The notes beneath the pieces are model-generated. The model saw only the letters and a program-made list of their open reading frames with translations. It searched no databases and was not told the origin of the DNA. The translations under genes and the position numbers were made by a program. 64,000 bases of DNA from Ceriagrion tenellum (taxonomy: Eukaryota; Arthropoda; Insecta; Odonata; Coenagrionidae), in NCBI GenBank assembly GCA_963169105.1, contig OY720642.1:75866716-75930715 (forward strand), given 5' to 3'. Shown here one piece after another: positions 1-11,765 of this stretch (position 1 is its first letter; each line of letters starts with the position of its first letter).

Positions 1-77
1 TTCCATACATCAGAGCAATCTCCAATCATTGCATTAACCAATGATGTGGTACGTAGGGTGCACAGGGTCACAACACC

Positions 78-240
78 AAGGGTTGAAATTCGCCAAGAAA
101 AAAATCATTTTAATTCGCCTTGAAGGAAGATTGCTTGGATGTGTAACTGGCTAACACAACTGATCGGCCATTTGGAGATCCGGGTTTGTATCCCGATCAG
201 GTGAAATGATTTTTTCATGGCGAATTTCAATCCTTGGTAA
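78..240 (+). mobile_element. tRNA-like element inside inverted arms (foldback SINE)
   Basis: Two arms, about 78-112 and 206-240, are close reverse complements of each other, built around GGCGAATTTCAA next to a run of T. Between them, about 133-203, lies a degenerate tRNA-like head with an A-box-like TAACTGGCTAACACA and a B-box-like GGGTTTGTATCCC. A simple tRNA SINE has no terminal inverted arms, so this is either a composite of two opposed SINE ends or a distinct foldback family. The right side (a T run followed by ATGGC and AATTTC) matches the right side of the element at 11042-11400. Pol III transcription is inferred from the boxes only. Confidence 0.6.
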
Positions 241-2848
241 CAGAGCAATAAGTAGATAAGCCATGTAGCACGATAGAATGTGGGAACATGGAAGCCGTCT
301 AATGCTCAATCGGCCACATTAAATATATCAGCTATCAGGTATACAATGAACTTTGATATTTTTCTTGTATTAGTACATCCATATTAAACAAATACAAGTG
401 TCTCTATCAGAGCTGGATAATACAGGACAGTTAAAAATACAGAGTAAATAAAATCGAGCGAATAACGTAAACTAATTAGAATTCAATTGAAAAATGAGTT
501 AAATATTACTCTGTAATGCTTTCATCATTTCTTCCTTTATCAAGATCAAGATAAGGGTTTAAAGTATCACACACGCGTACTCCAAGATGAAAAGTGTTTT
601 AGGTTCCTGGACAAGTGATCCCAAATGTGGAATCCAAGAACTATGAGCGACTTTTTTTAACGAAAGATTTGAAGAACACAATTGATGTTAACAATGAGAA
701 TTTCAAACATTTGTATTAAATCTTCTTCGGGAAAAATATCGAAATATCGATGGGGTAAATTTTGTTTAAATAGGAAATACGTATAACAGGTCATCGTATT
801 TTTCTTAGTTCAAAACTATAGACGCCATAAACAAAAACTATTTGCCTAATTTTCGAGGTACCGTAATTTTTATATTGTTAATTCCAAAATGGATATGATT
901 TTCTGATTATCACAGCAATTCTCGTCAAAGTTACACCTGAAAGCCATGTTAGGTGGTTCATTTTCTACTTTAAATCAGGTTTTACTTTCATGCCTCTGTG
1001 CGCCCTACACTTTCTTCGTTAAACTTCGTTAAATCATTCAGGATTCCGTTCTTGCCTCTAGGATCTTGTAAAGTTTCGTAAAAAACATCGCTTATAGAAA
1101 ATGATTGAAATTTATTCCTTTCCGCTTCCTCCTTGAGCTAATCGCCAGTTATTTGGTTAATTTCAAGTGGTAGGAATAGTGGTAGGTAGAATAAAGATCA
1201 AACTCTACAAGAATGCTAAGAATAAAGTGACTTGCACAAATTCTTTGTAATTGAATTACGGTGCGATTAGCATTGACTAACTTTCCTTGGATTATGGCAA
1301 TAAACTCCTGCAATAAATATGGAAAAAATGACAAAAATTGCAATGAGATATGTTAAGGTTCGATGTCACCTTTATTTTTTTTAAATTTCATGATATGTTT
1401 ATAAAAACTCGAGTTAATTGATATATAGTAAACTTAATAGTAATGATCACGATATAAATGGAAAATCTCCCTCTGATTTCTATTCTTCTTTCATTCCTTA
1501 CCTTCCACCGATAGTTGACGTATCACATGACTAACGAAGCTGAAATGCTGAATCTTTTCATTTCTTTTACCCTTTTGATTGCTGCATCGCGAAGAAAATT
1601 TGAGTCGGAAAACTGCTCTAAGCTCGACTTTCTGACATAAAATTTAAAGAGTGGGAACCAAAGTACGTCGATGTCACCTCCAAAAAAATTTGTTTTACCA
1701 TTTTGTTCTCAACTGTGTCTTGATTTCAAAAATGGGGGATAACAGAGTTAAATACAGAGTAAAGCCTTTCAAAAACCCCTCTGGACGTTTTAATTTTCCT
1801 TTTCCTGGAAAACTAACCGTCCAAAAATATCTCATCATGGTGAGAAAGAATTAAAAAATTATATTTTTACGAAGTGAGCATTTACGTTAAAATAATCTGC
1901 CATCATTCATTTCAAAATGAGGATCATTCCACCTAAAGGAATTAATTATAGCCGTGAGAGTTCCCTGATTCCGAGAAGAGTGCAATGAACATTCTTGAAA
2001 AGATTCCTTCACCTTGATGATATTTACAAGCGCAAACTCCGCGCACTCTAGTGATCTTTTAATTATGGTAGCGGTAGCTTTGTATAACACGTTGCCCTCA
2101 AAAAATGAGAGAGAAATTTTCTCGATATATGGTCACTCAAAAAAGAAACTCACTTTGTACATTTTATTAATTGATCTCCGCGCCTATATAGGTGGAATTC
2201 CCTGTATAAAAAGAGCTGACTTAAACCCCTATGTAGCCGAAATTATTAACAGTTACTCGTCATTTCGTGTTAAATTATCCATTCCCATTAAGAATATTTT
2301 GATGAACCAGTTTCTTACGGCTCCACTTAGGGCAAGTTTTTTTTCTGAGATTGCCTTCTCCATTCTTTGATTAGGAGTGGACATTTATGTGAATGGAATT
2401 TTTCGATCAGGAAAGGAAAGATGGTCAATGGATCCGTGCGAGGAATGTACATTTTTTTATAAATCGACCTTCAAAATTAAAATGAGATGAGATGAATGAG
2501 GAATAATTGGCCTGGTGGAAAAGGAATAGAGATTTATTTGTATGAGGGAGCTTCGTAATTGAGATCCTTTATAATGTATGAGGGGGAGGGGCACGAAGAG
2601 ATTGTAATCAGAATAGTGAATGAAATGTAGCCTGCACTTTGAAAAGAAGCCAAGGAATATGTAATATATTGAGAAGAATGACAGTGATGAAAAGGAATAG
2701 GAACGAGAAGATAAGGCTGCCAAGGATCTTACGTGAAAGCGCCTTTCCACCATCCAGGTAAAGCCGACATCATTACAACCAGTGTTCACATCAGGTACAA
2801 TCAGGAGTGTTTAGTTTTGCAGAATATTCCCTCCTAAGCCATTACTGC
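241..2848. other. AT-rich stretch without recognisable gene
   Basis: No feature of known type was recognised. The longest open frame is 2014-2370 on the plus strand (118 codons); it resembles nothing I know, has no neighbouring exon-like sequence and is probably chance. The minus-strand frame at 2457-2789 is also unsupported. Confidence 0.5.
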
Positions 2849-3105
2849 AAGGAGAGGACCATATAGAACACAATAGAAAAAGAAGAACAAGATAGATTGG
2901 ACACACCCTGAGGCACAATGGGTTTGTGAAAAACATAATTGAAGGTAAAATAGAGAGAAAAGTCCCCAGAGGAAGACCCAGGAATAAGTTTATGGACCAA
3001 ATAAAGAGGAAACTACATAGAAAAAGAGTTAAGAGAACTAGCTTCATATAGGGATGGGTGGAGAGCATCAGTCAACCAATCTTTGGATTGAACATCCAAT
3101 GAAGC
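2849..3105 (+). mobile_element. LINE A: reverse transcriptase C-terminal tail fragment
   Basis: This is the extreme 3' part of a non-LTR retrotransposon ORF. Read across frameshifts it gives HTLRHNGFVKNIIEGKIE, then VPRGRPRNKFMDQIK, and ends in a WRA(A/S)VNQS-type tail before a stop. The same C-terminus occurs at 9335-10005, 12110-12785 and 47011-47208. The piece is 5' truncated, as is usual for LINE insertions, and carries stops and frameshifts, so it is dead. The clade is not certain; the GSE.WT..E.WCWRRML / GK.EGK.PRGRPR layout is common in RTE-like arthropod elements. Long frames on the opposite strand are shadows. Confidence 0.8.
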
Positions 3106-6100
3106 CCATTACCAAAACATTTTATTCCTTACATTTCTGGTGTTATGACTTATCATGAGAGTTCTGAGGACATCGCCTTATTGCCAAAAAATAATTGAAT
3201 AATTGATTTCACGGGCACAAATGTATTGAGGGTTCAAATTGTTTTCATTTGAGAAATGCTGCTTTCCCCAATGTTTCAGTTATAATTTGTTGTTGATACT
3301 CCTCATGTTCTAGCTATTCATTTACATTTTAGAATTAAAGTGGTGTAATCATTTTTGACAAAGTATGGCACAACATCCAACCTACGGAACTTGCAAGGAT
3401 ACTTTTTAGATATTAACATCTTCAAAAAGACCGCCAGAATCTTCAGTTTTACGAGAAAATAAGGATTTATAAATTAACTGCTTTTCATGAACTCTATGCA
3501 GTTTTTTACTGTTACAAACATTTCCTTTGTTTATTAATCCACACACCGGTGTTTCTCTATTTATCTTTTTATTATTATTAAAATTTATTATATTAAAATG
3601 TTCATTAGCTGATTCATGCTAGCTTGAGCGGTACCCTGATAGAAGCCTGTAGACAGGGTGCAGTAGCAATCCTCATCAATAAACAAGCAGGTTCTCCGTT
3701 TTTTAAACCCGAGTTCCCTATATTCGAGACAGTGACAATAACATTAATACTCAGGATGCTATGCATTGGTACCGAAATAAAGGAATATAAAAGCAAATTG
3801 TAAATGATTGAGGGTAAATATTTAGTTGAAAATGCATTAGTTTGAAAACAATAGGTAGGTATTTGACACGAGGAAAATATTCAAAATTTATTAAAATATA
3901 TGATTTTTCTTTAAAAATATATATTAATTTTCTTTAGCTGAACCAAAAATATTATGATAAACATATTTTTACCTTAAGTAATAATAAAATTATCTATTCG
4001 ATTTTTAGAGGTTAAAATCAATATTATATTATTCTAAAGATGACTACTATCAATGACTTTTTCGTGATACCGGATAAATTTCACCCATTATAAATAAAGG
4101 TAAAAATTATTGTGCCCAAATGCGGAGAAAATCAACTTTTCCCTTCCCGCTGCATGAGAAACTCATTTGTCTTAGAACACCGTCTCAAAACTCCTGCAGT
4201 CGCTGCCAATTTCTTTTCCCGCCCATTAACTCCTCCATCGTTCCAATTCCAATCCACTTTCACGCCTCGGAAGGAGGCGAGTCCACAAACTCTCCTTCTG
4301 CTGCTTCTTCTTCGCTATTTCGTTCCCTTTCCCATCCGCCACTCATAGCTCCTCCCGTGATTTGATTATCTTTTTGCTCTCGGGTCAGCTGGCGCCCGTA
4401 TTTCTCCATTACCTCTAAATTAAACCGTAGATTAACTAACTTCTACAAGATTTCTCGTGTCTCCAAAAAGAATTATGCTTCACGGCCTTGAATCTTTCAT
4501 CGGTATCATTCCCTCATAAAGAGAGTGGGTGAAAGTTTAATGAGCCGCATTAGTTGCACCACACCAATTAAGGTTTTCATGACGACGAAGAATACGATCG
4601 AAGGTCTATTTCACTATCTAAACGCGATGATTTGTGTTATCTATGCAAAGTTTTTTTGTGCAGTCAGCTATTTTCATGTTATTTTATTTATTAAATTCAA
4701 AATAAAAAAAAAATTAATAGATGATAACAAGATTCGTGAATATCTGGTCATCAATATATTTAATTCACAGCCAAGTTTCGCCAAATATATTGGCATCCTC
4801 AGGACAATTATCTTAATATTTAAGAATATCTAAGTTCTTTACATTTATAAAGAACCTTAACTTTGTTTTTGTTCAATATTAAATTTCCCTGAGGTTGCCA
4901 TTACATTTGGCAGAACGTTGGCTGTGAGTTAAAAATATTAATGACCAAATATTCAAGAATCTTATAACTATCTATATTCTATTTGTCGAGAAAGTTATCA
5001 TTTATAAATAAAAAAATAATTTTGGTAAAGTTTTATTAAGATTTTTATTTAATTGCATCATTAATATATTTAAAGCTATTAGACTTGTAGATTAGTTTTT
5101 ATGTGAAACTCTTCTACATTTAGTGAAAGGACCATCAGCGCCACATAAATATTTGTCGTAAACATTTGACGAGCCACTCCTATAAGTGAATTTTTGCCGT
5201 TTTATTAGTTTGTTATTGATTTAGTGAATAATGAAGGCTCTGAAATTCCCAAAATATACAACTTCACAGAAGACTACCAAAAATACAGAGGATTATTCCT
5301 CTTGTACGTCATTACCATTTACAAGAAGATTACAAGGTCTTTCCTTTATTTTCCGGTGGCAATCAAAAAATGTAATTGCAATGTTTTTTCGGTCCTCATC
5401 ACCTATTCCAAACACCAAATTTGACTCTTACTTTTTTTTACTCATTAGTTTACTTTCCTCACATAAAATGCCAAGTACTTCCTCGTTTGTCTTCTGTGTC
5501 CACCGATCCTCCATAATCTTTTTTCCACAACCACACCTCGGAACTCCTGCTACCTTTTCTGCATATTTTTGCCCAGTACGACGCTACACTCTATATTAAA
5601 CTCTTCACTAGCCTCTTCTCATACATCTATACCCAAGGTCTCCGTTGTCAGCTCTCTCCTCCTCTTCTACTTTAATCTGGCCTTGAAATTTACGAAATAT
5701 GACGAAGTAAACGTGCAAATCTCGTTTTGTTAGACGCATCGACCGTCTTTGTATTGTTCCATGCATATGCGATATCTCGCACGCATAACAGGAAGGCTTT
5801 GTTTCACTCGTTCGACATCTTCCAGCAGAGTCGCGCGGTACAAGTATGCGCGGGCGTAGGGTTTATCGCTTCTCCCGTGAATATGCAAGATAAGTTTAGC
5901 TCCGGGGGGTTGTAACTAAAACAAAGGATCCAATCCGGGGGAGGCGGAGAAGGTCGTCTTGTGAGCTTTGTTATCGCTGCGGAGTTGCAGTCACGATATC
6001 CAACGCAGGAAAGGAAACAAAAGAAAGCAAGAGACGCGGAGACTTGTCCCGCCAGACGCGCAAGTTACGTCTTTTGCTCGGGGGTGTTTGAGGGAACGAA

Positions 6101-6729
6101 GAAAGTGCTATTCGAGAATGCAGACAAAGGGGGGGGGTAGAGAAGGAGGGAGTAGACTGTTGTAGAGGCTCGTTAACATATGCGAGTCAGGGAAGGTAAC
6201 TTGAGATCGGTAAAAATTCTATGAAAAAACATGAGTTAAACTGAAAATGTAACTTATCTCTAGACAAAAGCCTTAACTTTCGGTCTGTTCACACTGAACT
6301 TAATTACATAACGTAGGAAAGCAACGTAATTTTTTGGAGTGTACATCTTACTCTTGCAAAGATGCCAAAATATCAGCCCCTTATCGGACTACTTTCCGAT
6401 ATAATTGACAAGATAACACCAGCCCTCTTACATGGGAAACGGTAGGTGTTAGCACTCAAGAAAGATATTATTTAAAAAAATAAGGCATTTTTAACACCTA
6501 GATCTCGTAAAAAATTAACAGTGGGCAGTTTCCATTTTTTCTCAACTATTTTTTAAAATAAATCATTTTATCACCGCAGTATTTTTATCAGAATCGAAAA
6601 GAAACTTCTGTTGTGGAGGAGTTTTGAACGTACCGCGGTAAAAAAAATGAGTCAAAGAAAGACTTATGTATATATTTTTATGACATTAACGAAAATTTCA
6701 GTCATGTAAAAGTATTAAGTTACCCCTTA
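3106..6729. other. Mostly AT-rich stretch; CpG-richer patch at 5720-6170
   Basis: No gene recognised. Small frames at 3614-3796 (minus), 4112-4365 and 5231-5599 (plus) show no known motif; the 4.1-4.4 kb ones lie in C/T-rich sequence that keeps frames open. About 5720-6170 is clearly richer in G+C and in CG dinucleotides than its surroundings and ends near a G run at 6129. It could be a regulatory or unmethylated patch, or the edge of an old element; the sequence does not decide. Confidence 0.4.
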
Positions 6730-6840
6730 AACAATGCATTATTTTATTCATGCTATCTACAGCTGATTAATTTAAAACGTGCAATTCGAATGTGGTCTCC
6801 ATTATGACCAGGGAACTATCTCGCTCAAACTATCTTAATT
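6730..6840 (-). mobile_element. Terminal fragment of the 42.4-43.7 kb TIR element
   Basis: Read on the minus strand, the end at about 6838 starts TTAAGATAGTTTGAGCGAG and continues into the same internal sequence as the 5' end of the copy at 43015, including the shared CAGTCATAATGGAGACCA-like block and a TTCGAATT..ACGTTTT block. Only about the first 110 bp are present. It supports the call that TTAAG(A/G)TAGTTTGAGCG is a real element terminus, because the same edge occurs at three places in the window. Confidence 0.7.
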
Positions 6841-6979
6841 GCGAGTTTTGAACTCTAAATAAACTCTCATGTGGTAGTACAACCAGCAAACGTTTTTTCT
6901 CATGCTCATTTTAACAGCTAAATTGGTCTTAAAGAGTTGTGGGAGGGCGAGATGGAGCGTTGAAGGAAAGTTGGAGTAA

Positions 6980-7031
6980 AGTGGCACTTTACTCCAACCT
7001 CTAAGACGAGAGGTTGGAGTAAAGTGCCACT
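6980..7031. repeat. Perfect 21-bp inverted repeat, 10-nt loop
   Basis: 6980-7000 is the exact reverse complement of 7011-7031, with a 10-base loop. A third copy of the arm (GTTGGAGTAAAGTG, from 6970) precedes it, so 6970-6998 can also fold on itself and two hairpins compete. The sequence around it is not recognisably an element. It could be a young foldback, a replication-generated palindrome or a small RNA hairpin. Confidence 0.9.
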
Positions 7032-7237
7032 CATTGTTGATGAAAGGATTGGAAATTAAGGGAAATTGAAGTCAGGAGCTTTTAGTTGGAATAGTAGATA
7101 TCTATACCCGATACTCCAAGTTTGGAAATGGTTGCTGATTTTACCCGAAATCAGGAGGGTGAAAACATTTTGGTAATAGAGGAGCTGAGAAAAAAACATT
7201 CGATCCAGGCTTTCGAGTGATTTCATTAAGATTGTGA

Positions 7238-7552
7238 ATGAGGGGATCGAGATGGTGTGGTGGTTAGAGTACTCGCCTACCACACGGGCGGCCAGGGTTC
7301 AAATCCCTGCAGTGGCGGATGTTTTTCAGAGGAACCCGATCCCTACTTGAGTGTCTTGTGGAGGGCACTTCAAGTGGAGTACTCCGTCTGTCGGATGAGA
7401 CGTTAAGCCGTGGTCCCCTTGGCGCCTTTCGTTAAGAGCAGGCTAATGCCGACGCCGGGTTTCTATCCACCCTTCCTCCCTTACCTATCCCCTATGGCGC
7501 AAATGACCTTAGCCGTCGGTCGCCTCCCCAAAAATCCAATCCAATCCAATCC
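7238..7552 (+). mobile_element. tRNA-derived SINE, (AATCC) tail
   Basis: The head, about 7240-7310, is tRNA-like, with an A-box TGGTGTGGTGGTTAGAGTA and a B-box GGTTCAAATCC. The body of about 200 bp contains GGATGAGACGTTAAGCCGTGG and ends in short AATCC repeats at 7530-7551, the usual low-complexity SINE tail. A second, more diverged copy lies at 35214-35505 on the same strand and aligns over head, body and tail. It encodes no protein and would depend on a LINE for mobility. I cannot assign the central domain to a named SINE superfamily with certainty. Confidence 0.85.
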
Positions 7553-9334
7553 GATTGTGAATGAGAAGGCAAAATGTAACCGGTAGTAAGATCTTTGATG
7601 TGGGGCTATCTATATATACGGTCCTTTGTTTTCTAAGTCACGGGGGAGTGCCTTTACCTTTCTATTTTTATTACTTTCGTAAGCACATTGGTACTTCGAA
7701 GTGATACAAAGGAGGATCATGATGAAAAAAGTGGGTATAGGTTTAAAATGACCCTTAAAATTTCTCCAATCAGAACATACTGGTAAAAAAGCTTCCTTGT
7801 AAAGACTCTACCTATTAGGAATTGTAATTGGAAGAATTTGGTTTACCAAAAAAAAATCTTTTTTATCACGAGTCACGGAGAATTTCCTGATCAAATATTA
7901 TTGGGTACATAACTGACATCCATTCGTTAACCGCAAACTCTAAAAAAAACTGATGATATTAGGGCTATGAGTGGGCATTTTTAAAAGCGTGCCACTCAGC
8001 TATGTGTTTTTATATGACATTCAATGGGGTATTTTGTGCATCACAAACGATTAGTGATAAAAATGACCAATATAGCGACACAATAATTGGAAATCTCATG
8101 TCCTTTCTCTTTTAGAAGAAAATGTTGGAATACGGATGGAGACATTTTGTGAATTAATGCCATTTTATTTTCTTATACAACATTTGGTCAATCATATTAC
8201 TGATATCTTGTGAGTTAGCAAGTTTCTAAAAAAATACTCCTTTCTTTTTGAACTTGTCTTTAAATTCTCTCTTTAAAGCCATCCAAATGCCAGATAAACA
8301 TGTACTTTTCCGAGTTTTAACTATTTCTACTATTTTATTGACTATGTTTTGACTAGCAGGACCTTCATTCCCTCTTTATAAAACCGCTTGAATTAACTTT
8401 TAAAGCCATGCATGCCTTTATTGGCCTAATTTAAAAGGTAATAGCTAATTTAATTACGAAAGTTTAATCTGTGATGTACGTATGGAAATATTCATTTCAC
8501 ACATTTCCTCATTCTAATGTACCGCGCTTAGAGATAAATATTCACCAATGAAAGTTTTTAGCATCACCCAATTCCGTCTCTTGAAATATGAGTCGCTCGG
8601 TGACGCAGAAGATTTGAGGGAAATAAACCAAAAAACAGCGGTTTCCATTTTCCCTCTCGACTTCAGCTTCGTGTCATTAATATGTATATTTTCCTCGTCG
8701 CCGTTGAAGACAAACCACCGCTTTTGTGAAAAATTGCGTTTGGCATGCGTCCAGGCATTCACGCGCTGGTCGGCACCGGGTATCAAGTGGGCAAATATGC
8801 AGGCGTGTCATCGCTACCATCCCCGCCTTTCTTTGCCACCTCCGTTTGATTCTCTCTCTTGCACTATTCAGTTTCTTCCTCCTTTTAAGCCCTGCGTCAC
8901 CCTCGCTGAAGAGCTGAGAGCACCCTCTCCCAGGGAGGAGACCAAAGATTGATCACAATCAGCTGTCGCTCCGACGCTTCGAGAGAATAGGAGAGCGTTC
9001 GCCTGCTTGCCAAGCTCGCCGTCAGTAGCACCTCTAACAATCGGCGTGATGTTTACACGGAGAGAGAGGAGGTGACGCCTTTGCCATGTGACGCAGCTCT
9101 CCCCTGCACTTGATTTAATTTCATCGTTCCACCTTGACGCCTTTAAGGAGTACGTCGCATCTCTCCTTGCTCGGCTTGGTGAAGTGCAACCGACGTGTGG
9201 ACACGGGAAATTCTGTTTGCTTGAATGAGCATTGGAGTGACTCTGTGCGGTTACTCAAATATCTAAAGTAAATTTTTATTCATATCCTAATTGGGATTTT
9301 TAGTTCTGTAGTGTATTTCTGAATGACAACATGA
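7553..9334. other. No recognised gene; C/T-rich, CpG-richer 8750-9200
   Basis: AT-rich until about 8540, then richer in G+C to about 9200. The plus-strand frame 8548-8952 (134 codons) runs into C/T-rich sequence and contains no motif I recognise. No splice-supported exon structure is evident. Confidence 0.4.
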
Positions 9335-10005
9335 AAATAAATAAGACGAAGGCTAAAATCCAAGTATGCGGAAGAGAATGTAGAAGTCACCGTGAGAGGA
9401 GAGATATTTGAGCAAGTAGATTCCTTCACCTATCTCGGAAGTACTATCACGTGGGTCGGAAAAAAATACAACGGACATCAAGCGGAGAATAGCCCAAGCT
9501 AAGAAGGAGTTCAGGAGAAAAAGACAACTGCTGTGCTCCAATAAGATACGACTAAACACCAAGAAACAGTATGCGAAAACATTCGTGTGGAGCGTGGCAC
9601 TCTGTGGCTCGGAAGCATGAACCATTGGAAATGCTGACCAGAATAGGCTAGAAACCTTTGAAGCCTGGTGCTGGAGTAGAATGCTGAAGATAAAGTGGAC
9701 GGAAAATATTGAAAATGATGAAGTGGACAGAAGAGTAGAAGAGGAAAGGACCATTTGGAACACCATTCATAAAAGAAGAACCAGATGAAATGAACACGCT
9801 GAGACACAATAGGTTTGTGATGAACATAATTGAAGGCAAAATAGAGGGAAAATTCCCCAGAGGAAGACCCAGGAATAAGTCCATGCACCAAATAAGAGGA
9901 AAGTGCAAAGGTATATATACCGGGCGGAAAGGGAACTAGTATTAGATAGGGAAGAGTGGAGGGCTGCAGTCAATCAATCTCAGGATTGAACAACCAATAA
10001 ATGAA
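9335..10005 (+). pseudogene. LINE A: reverse transcriptase C-terminal domain, broken
   Basis: Conceptual reading on the plus strand across at least three frame changes gives the post-palm part of a non-LTR retrotransposon protein: VRGEIFEQVDSFTYLGSTIT, then DIKRRIAQAKKEFRRKRQLL, then FVWSVALCGSEA with an in-frame stop where W is expected, ETFEAWCWSRMLKIKW, and finally the IIEG(K)-type tail and PRGRPRN. The fingers/palm with the catalytic YADD and the endonuclease are absent, so the copy is 5' truncated. It ends near 10005 after a short untranslated tail. Closest relatives in the window are 2849-3105, 12110-12785, 47011-47208 and, less close, 45105-45760. Not functional. Confidence 0.85.
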
Positions 10006-10097
10006 TGATTTTTTTCTTCGAAAATGTAATTCATGTTATGTTAATAAAATTTGAGGGTTTTTTAACTTGGTGTGTTCTAGCGATAGAGGTCAATAAT

Positions 10098-10246
10098 GTT
10101 TTCACAGTTTATTTAAAGGCAATGAACAAAAAAATAAGATAAAATCTTAAGCTGGCAATATTAAATGTATTTCTTCCGCAAAAAAATATTAGATCACTAA
10201 GCCTTCTTTGATAAATTGCAACGATAGCCTCTGTTAATGACTGAAA
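10098..10246. repeat. 149-bp repeat, copy 1 (identical to 16932-17080)
   Basis: Base-for-base identical by eye to 16932-17080, including two runs of seven A. Flanking sequence differs on both sides, so the unit is sharply bounded. On the minus strand it carries an open frame of about 45 codons (SLTEAIVAIYQRRLSDLIFF ...) that ends just before AAATAAACTG, a polyadenylation-signal-like end. It may be the 3' end of a DNA transposon or a MITE-like unit; no terminal inverted repeats are obvious. Confidence 0.85.
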
Positions 10247-10920
10247 TGATTGGTGGCCAGTGCTAAAAGCTGTTATGTGGGCGTGGCCTGTCCGCCATCT
10301 TTGTCCACCCCGATTTTCCTTGAGGACTGGCTGGCTGACGCACTGATGCAGCCATTGTGCGATGTTACACGTCAATAACTTGCCAAAAAGTCAGCATGAA
10401 TTTACTTCTTTTATACGATTTCTTTAAATAAATGTTCTTTTAATTATTTTAATTAATATTTCGCATCCCCGGTCTTTATGGACAAGATTCCACCTCAGCA
10501 TTCGAACTAAATCCCATTTCGTCCGCCAGCGGAGGGACGCTCTTGATACGCCTTAAGGTTATTAAGCTGCTTCAAATTCCAAAAAAATGTTTTTTCCAAG
10601 ACCTACAGGCAAAACAAATACCAACTTGGACGTGGTGATTCTCCATATATTTAAGATGACGGGGAGCTTCCACGCTCATCTATTCATCTATTTTCCTCGG
10701 TACTACAAAGGAGTCTTATTTGGATGCAACAGAGAGGAATAATTGACCTTAATAAGCTGGCAATGCAAATTCACTGGTTTATGACCAATTACTCGTTGGA
10801 GAACCAAATGATAATATTAGCTCGCTAGTAATTGTCAAAAAATACTATCTACTGGAGAGCTAAAATTTGCTCAAATAAGCCGATTCAATGACCGATATCA
10901 ACTGAAAACCCCAGAATTAT
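10247..10920. other. No recognised feature
   Basis: Mixed AT-rich sequence with no ORF, RNA gene or repeat that I can support. 10260-10340 is slightly richer in G+C. Confidence 0.5.
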
Positions 10921-11006
10921 TATTGATTGTAAAGAATTATTATTATTAAATGGCATATTACATAATTACATGACGATTCTCCCAAAGTTGTTCCTTAGCA
11001 ACAAAC
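10921..11006 (+). repeat. Direct repeat, left copy (partner 11766-11849)
   Basis: About 85 bp, from AAAGAATTATTATTATTAAA to CTTAGCAACAAAC, is repeated with few differences about 840 bp downstream in the same orientation. The two copies bracket the foldback tRNA-like element and a possible LINE remnant. It may be a local duplication or the flanks of a composite insertion. Confidence 0.8.
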
Positions 11007-11013
11007 CTTGAAT

Positions 11014-11142
11014 AAATTCAAACATGGCGGGTGAATTGTTTGAAGAAATTGCCATGAGAAAAATTCGGCCTGGACCGGGAATTGAATCGGCAAACCAAAG
11101 GTCCGTGGTTCAAAAAAAAATTCACCCGCCATGTTTGAATTT
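11014..11142. repeat. Perfect 24-bp inverted repeat
   Basis: 11014-11037 (containing CAAACATGGCGGGTGAATT) is the exact reverse complement of 11119-11142. The 81-base interior contains one arm of the larger 11042-11400 foldback plus a piece of tRNA-like sequence. Two interleaved inverted repeats at one spot point to successive opposed insertions or template switching. Confidence 0.9.
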
Positions 11143-11400
11143 CAAATGGCTAAGCACGGCATATGTGCTGGTGAAGGATACTGACTCTTGGTTGTGGCTT
11201 CTTTGAAGACCTCTTCTCCCTTGCGTTGCCATCTTTGATGGACCGCAAGGGCTTAAGATCTAGAGACCTTGTATCCACCAAAATTGCCATGAGAATTAGG
11301 AAGCCTGGATAGCGTAGTGTTATGCGCATTGGTCCGGCAAACCAAAGGTCTTTGGTTCGATCCCCGGTCCAGGCCGAATTTTTCTCATGGCAATTTCTTC
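11042..11400 (+). mobile_element. Foldback element with tRNA-like core
   Basis: 11042-11086 and 11356-11400 are 45-bp arms in inverted orientation with only two mismatches. The right arm contains the B-box and the acceptor-side end of the tRNA-like sequence at 11303-11373. The left arm is therefore a reversed copy of the same SINE end, followed at 11087 by a forward piece (GGCAAACCAAAGGTCC) also found in the right-hand tRNA-like unit. This is a head-to-head rearranged SINE or a true foldback family. The terminal GCCATGAGAA/TTCTCATGGC arms also sit directly on both sides of the tRNA-like unit (11285 and 11384). Confidence 0.75.
11303..11373 (+). other. tRNA-like head with intact acceptor stem, Ala(GGC)-like
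   Basis: The 71-nt segment begins GCCTGGA and ends TCCAGGC, a perfect 7-bp acceptor stem. The anticodon arm is TTGGT, a 7-base loop CCGGCAA, then ACCAA; the loop would present GGC, but position 33 is C instead of the near-universal U. The B-box is GGTTCGATCC and the T stem is partly mismatched. I read it as a SINE head rather than a working tRNA-Ala gene. Confidence 0.6.
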
Positions 11401-11765
11401 AAAAAACTTGAATATGTCCGAGAGAACATTCGACTTGCCTAGATACATTGGGAAGAAAGGCAACTGAAAAGTATTTTCGACAGAAGTGGAATGGATATGG
11501 TAAGAAATGAGTGTCCTGTGAGATAACGTGTGCTGAATGCTTCAGTTATGGGATTCATGATAGTAGAGGGAATAGTGAGACGGAAAGAGGTACTCCACGA
11601 GTTATGGATACATGCGGTGGATAAAACTTAAAAAGAGGAGGGATTTTAAAATATTCAAGCATGCAGAAAGCAACACATGAAGGAGAATCGCGAAAGGTGT
11701 ACGCACCGATAGGAAATCGTTAAGCAAAAAAACCAGAGCCAGTTTTCTAAATTTCATGGTAATTT
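11401..11765 (+). other. Possible decayed LINE remnant
   Basis: Around 11485-11560, conceptual fragments such as SGMDMVRNEC resemble the MDRVRNE block of the LINE at 23290-24405, but stops are frequent and the match is short. Nothing else is recognisable. Confidence 0.25.

Noticed and set aside
2457..3068. Minus-strand ORFs of 110 and 85 codons
   Set aside because: The second is antisense to the LINE A tail at 2849-3105; the first has no support.
9353..9973. Minus-strand ORFs up to 137 codons
   Set aside because: Antisense shadows of the LINE A C-terminal domain on the plus strand.
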